From Ferroglobus sp. (lineage in GTDB: Archaea; Halobacteriota; Archaeoglobi; Archaeoglobales; Archaeoglobaceae): a stretch of 6,295 bases of DNA. The stretch covers positions 1 to 6,295 of the forward strand of contig WAQS01000110.1 of assembly GCA_015520115.1 (NCBI GenBank). Reading direction: 5' to 3'. The position numbers and the translations under genes were made by a program. The number at the start of each line of letters is the position of its first letter. Within the stretch, counting starts at the first letter, position 1. The notes below the pieces were generated by a model that saw only the letters and a program-made list of their open reading frames with translations, made no database searches and had not been told where the DNA came from. Shown one piece after another: positions 5,539 through 6,295 of this stretch.

Positions 5539-5902
5539 CCACAACGAACTTGTACATTATGTAGCTTGCGTAAATCCAGAATATGATCGTCAGAGCGTAG
5601 GTTATGTAAATCAGAACCCTTCTAAGCTCAACAGCCAAGCCGAACTCGTGTAAAATTACTCTCATCCCGTTAAAAGCGTGGTAAAAGGTAGCGAGTATTA
5701 AAAGCAAGTCCAGTGGTAGCGTGGCTGGTTGCACGGTCTTTTCTATAAGCGATTGATAAACGTCCTTTCCGTACCTGAGGGAGGTGAGAAACGTTAGGTG
5801 GAGAACGAGGTAGATTAGAAGGATTATTCCCGTTATTCTGTGAAGAGAGAACGAGAGTCCGCTTAAGCTTCTACCTTTGATCTTAAACCAGTCCAAAATC
5901 AT
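5534..5902 (-). CDS. sdhC: Succinate dehydrogenase cytochrome b subunit C
   Basis: A 122-residue membrane subunit of complex II. The SdhC signature SFSLHRITG lies at 17-25 at the start of helix I (about 18-40); helix II spans about 60-84 and helix III about 96-118. Likely heme ligands are H35 in helix I and H75 in YHAFNGMR at the end of helix II; H21 in the HRxTG motif sits near the quinone site in the family. The ATG at 5902 is preceded by GAGGTGG (5913-5907), and it starts one base after the sdhB stop, so the two are tightly coupled. Ungapped alignment with SdhD from TG to NGxR keeps the histidine spacing, indicating that the two anchors are related. Together they should embed SdhA and SdhB at the inner face of the cell membrane and reduce or oxidise a quinone. 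Confidence 0.93.
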   Translation of the reverse strand: MILDWFKIKGRSLSGLSFSLHRITGIILLIYLVLHLTFLTSLRYGKDVYQSLIEKTVQPATLPLDLLLILATFYHAFNGMRVILHEFGLAVELRRVLIYITYALTIIFWIYASYIMYKFVVG

Positions 5903-5913
5903 CCTACCACCTC
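5900..5913 (-). promoter_or_regulatory. Ribosome binding site of sdhC
   Basis: On the minus strand GAGGTGG (5913-5907), TAGG (5906-5903), then ATG (5902-5900). The sdhB stop TAG (5906-5904) is embedded in the spacer. The spacing is identical to that at sdhD and at the TTG gene at 283. Confidence 0.65.
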
Positions 5914-6295
5914 AGCAAACTCCTAATGCTATGCTTAACAGCCTCCCACCTCAGCTTTTGCACGGCTTTGGCTGGATCAACGTTTTTCGGACAGACTTCG
6001 CTGCACTCAGCAGCGAAATGACACCTCCACACTCCACTGTCGCAAGCAACTTCCGGAATCCTCTCTTCTTTCCCCTCATCTCTGCTGTCCTTTATAAAGC
6101 GGTACGCCGAAGCGAATGCAGCCGGGCCGAGATAGTCTTTTCTTGTCGCCGATGCCGGACAGACAGAATAGCATGCTCCGCACTTTATGCAGAGAGCGAA
6201 CTGGTAGTATTCATCCAGTTGCTTGGGGGTTTGGATTAACTCGGCTGGTTTTTCGTAATTCTCAACTTTCCTTATAAGATACGGCTTCACCTTGG
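5904..6295 (-). CDS. sdhB: Succinate dehydrogenase iron-sulfur subunit B, C-terminal part
   Basis: The gene runs off the right edge; about 129 codons of its 3' end are seen. The visible start (KVKPYLI) aligns with KIKPYLL of E. coli SdhB, so the GTG at 6290 is an internal valine and not a start. Counting that Val as 1, the ferredoxin-like domain has C34-x2-C37-x2-C40-x3-C44-P and later C90, C96 and C100 (WRCHFAAEC, then SEVCPK). By analogy with E. coli, C34, C37, C40 and C100 hold the [4Fe-4S] cluster and C44, C90 and C96 the [3Fe-4S] cluster near the quinone. All seven ligands are present; C83 is an extra cysteine. GPAAFASAYRFIKDSRD (55-71) matches the conserved GPAxxxxAYRFxxDSRD block. The N-terminal [2Fe-2S] domain lies outside the window. 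It is followed by sdhC after a single base; sdhA is expected upstream beyond the edge. Confidence 0.96.
   Translation of the reverse strand, partial: KVKPYLIRKVENYEKPAELIQTPKQLDEYYQFALCIKCGACYSVCPASATRKDYLGPAAFASAYRFIKDSRDEGKEERIPEVACDSGVWRCHFAAECSEVCPKNVDPAKAVQKLRWEAVKHSIRSLLRW

Noticed and set aside
5530..5544. TTG start at 5544 for sdhD, adding five residues
   Set aside because: No GGTGA-like site lies upstream of it, whereas the GTG at 5529 has the same site and spacing as the other internal genes.
5877..6239. 120-codon open frame on the plus strand
   Set aside because: Antisense to sdhB, whose cluster ligands are all intact; composition does not look like a real protein.
6288..6290. 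GTG at 6290 as a start codon of a 128-residue ferredoxin-like protein
   Set aside because: The codon before it is open (Lys) and the KVKPYLI stretch aligns with the interior of SdhB, so this is a gene cut by the window edge.

Overview
The window looks like chromosomal DNA from a hyperthermophilic euryarchaeon, most plausibly one of the Archaeoglobales. This placement rests on recalled family resemblance and gene content, not on a search. The supporting signs are a Lys/Glu/Ile/Val-rich protein style, archaeal TATA-box promoters with leaderless starts, GGTGA-type ribosome sites inside operons, an archaeal-type succinate dehydrogenase operon, and a cytoplasmic Mo/W-bis-pterin oxidoreductase. There is no sign of a mobile element, CRISPR array, rRNA or tRNA.

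Layout from left to right. (1) Positions 1-726, plus strand: the C-terminal end of a ketopantoate reductase (panE-like, CoA biosynthesis), translationally coupled to a small membrane protein of the COG2426 / 'small multidrug export' family. (2) Positions 727-958: a 232-base non-coding gap between convergent genes. It holds a possible terminator hairpin for the plus-strand pair and two short palindromes that may end the minus-strand unit. (3) Positions 959-3843, minus strand: a molybdopterin (Mo or W) oxidoreductase of the DMSO reductase family, followed by a radical SAM protein of a family I do not recognise, which has its own promoter. (4) Positions 3882-5174, plus strand: an acetamidase/formamidase-family amidohydrolase carrying an inserted zinc ribbon, divergent from the oxidoreductase. 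(5) Positions 5182-6295, minus strand: the end of a succinate dehydrogenase operon in the order sdhB (partial), sdhC, sdhD. It converges on the amidase gene with a 7-base gap.

How the genes work together. SdhB, SdhC and SdhD form the electron-transfer and membrane part of complex II; the flavoprotein SdhA should lie just beyond the right edge. SdhC and SdhD look like paralogues of each other, with matching histidines that predict two hemes. The Mo/W enzyme has no iron-sulfur or membrane partner in the window, so its electron acceptor and substrate are unknown. It shares a 38-bp intergenic region with the amidase, and that region is filled end to end by two face-to-face promoters that should exclude one another.

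Expression signals are unusually regular. In the three genes that begin transcription units, the first base of an 8-bp TATA box lies exactly 31 bases upstream of the first base of the start codon, which implies leaderless mRNAs. The three operon-internal genes whose starts are visible all have GGTGR, then four bases ending in AGG, then the start codon. These two patterns decide several start codons below.
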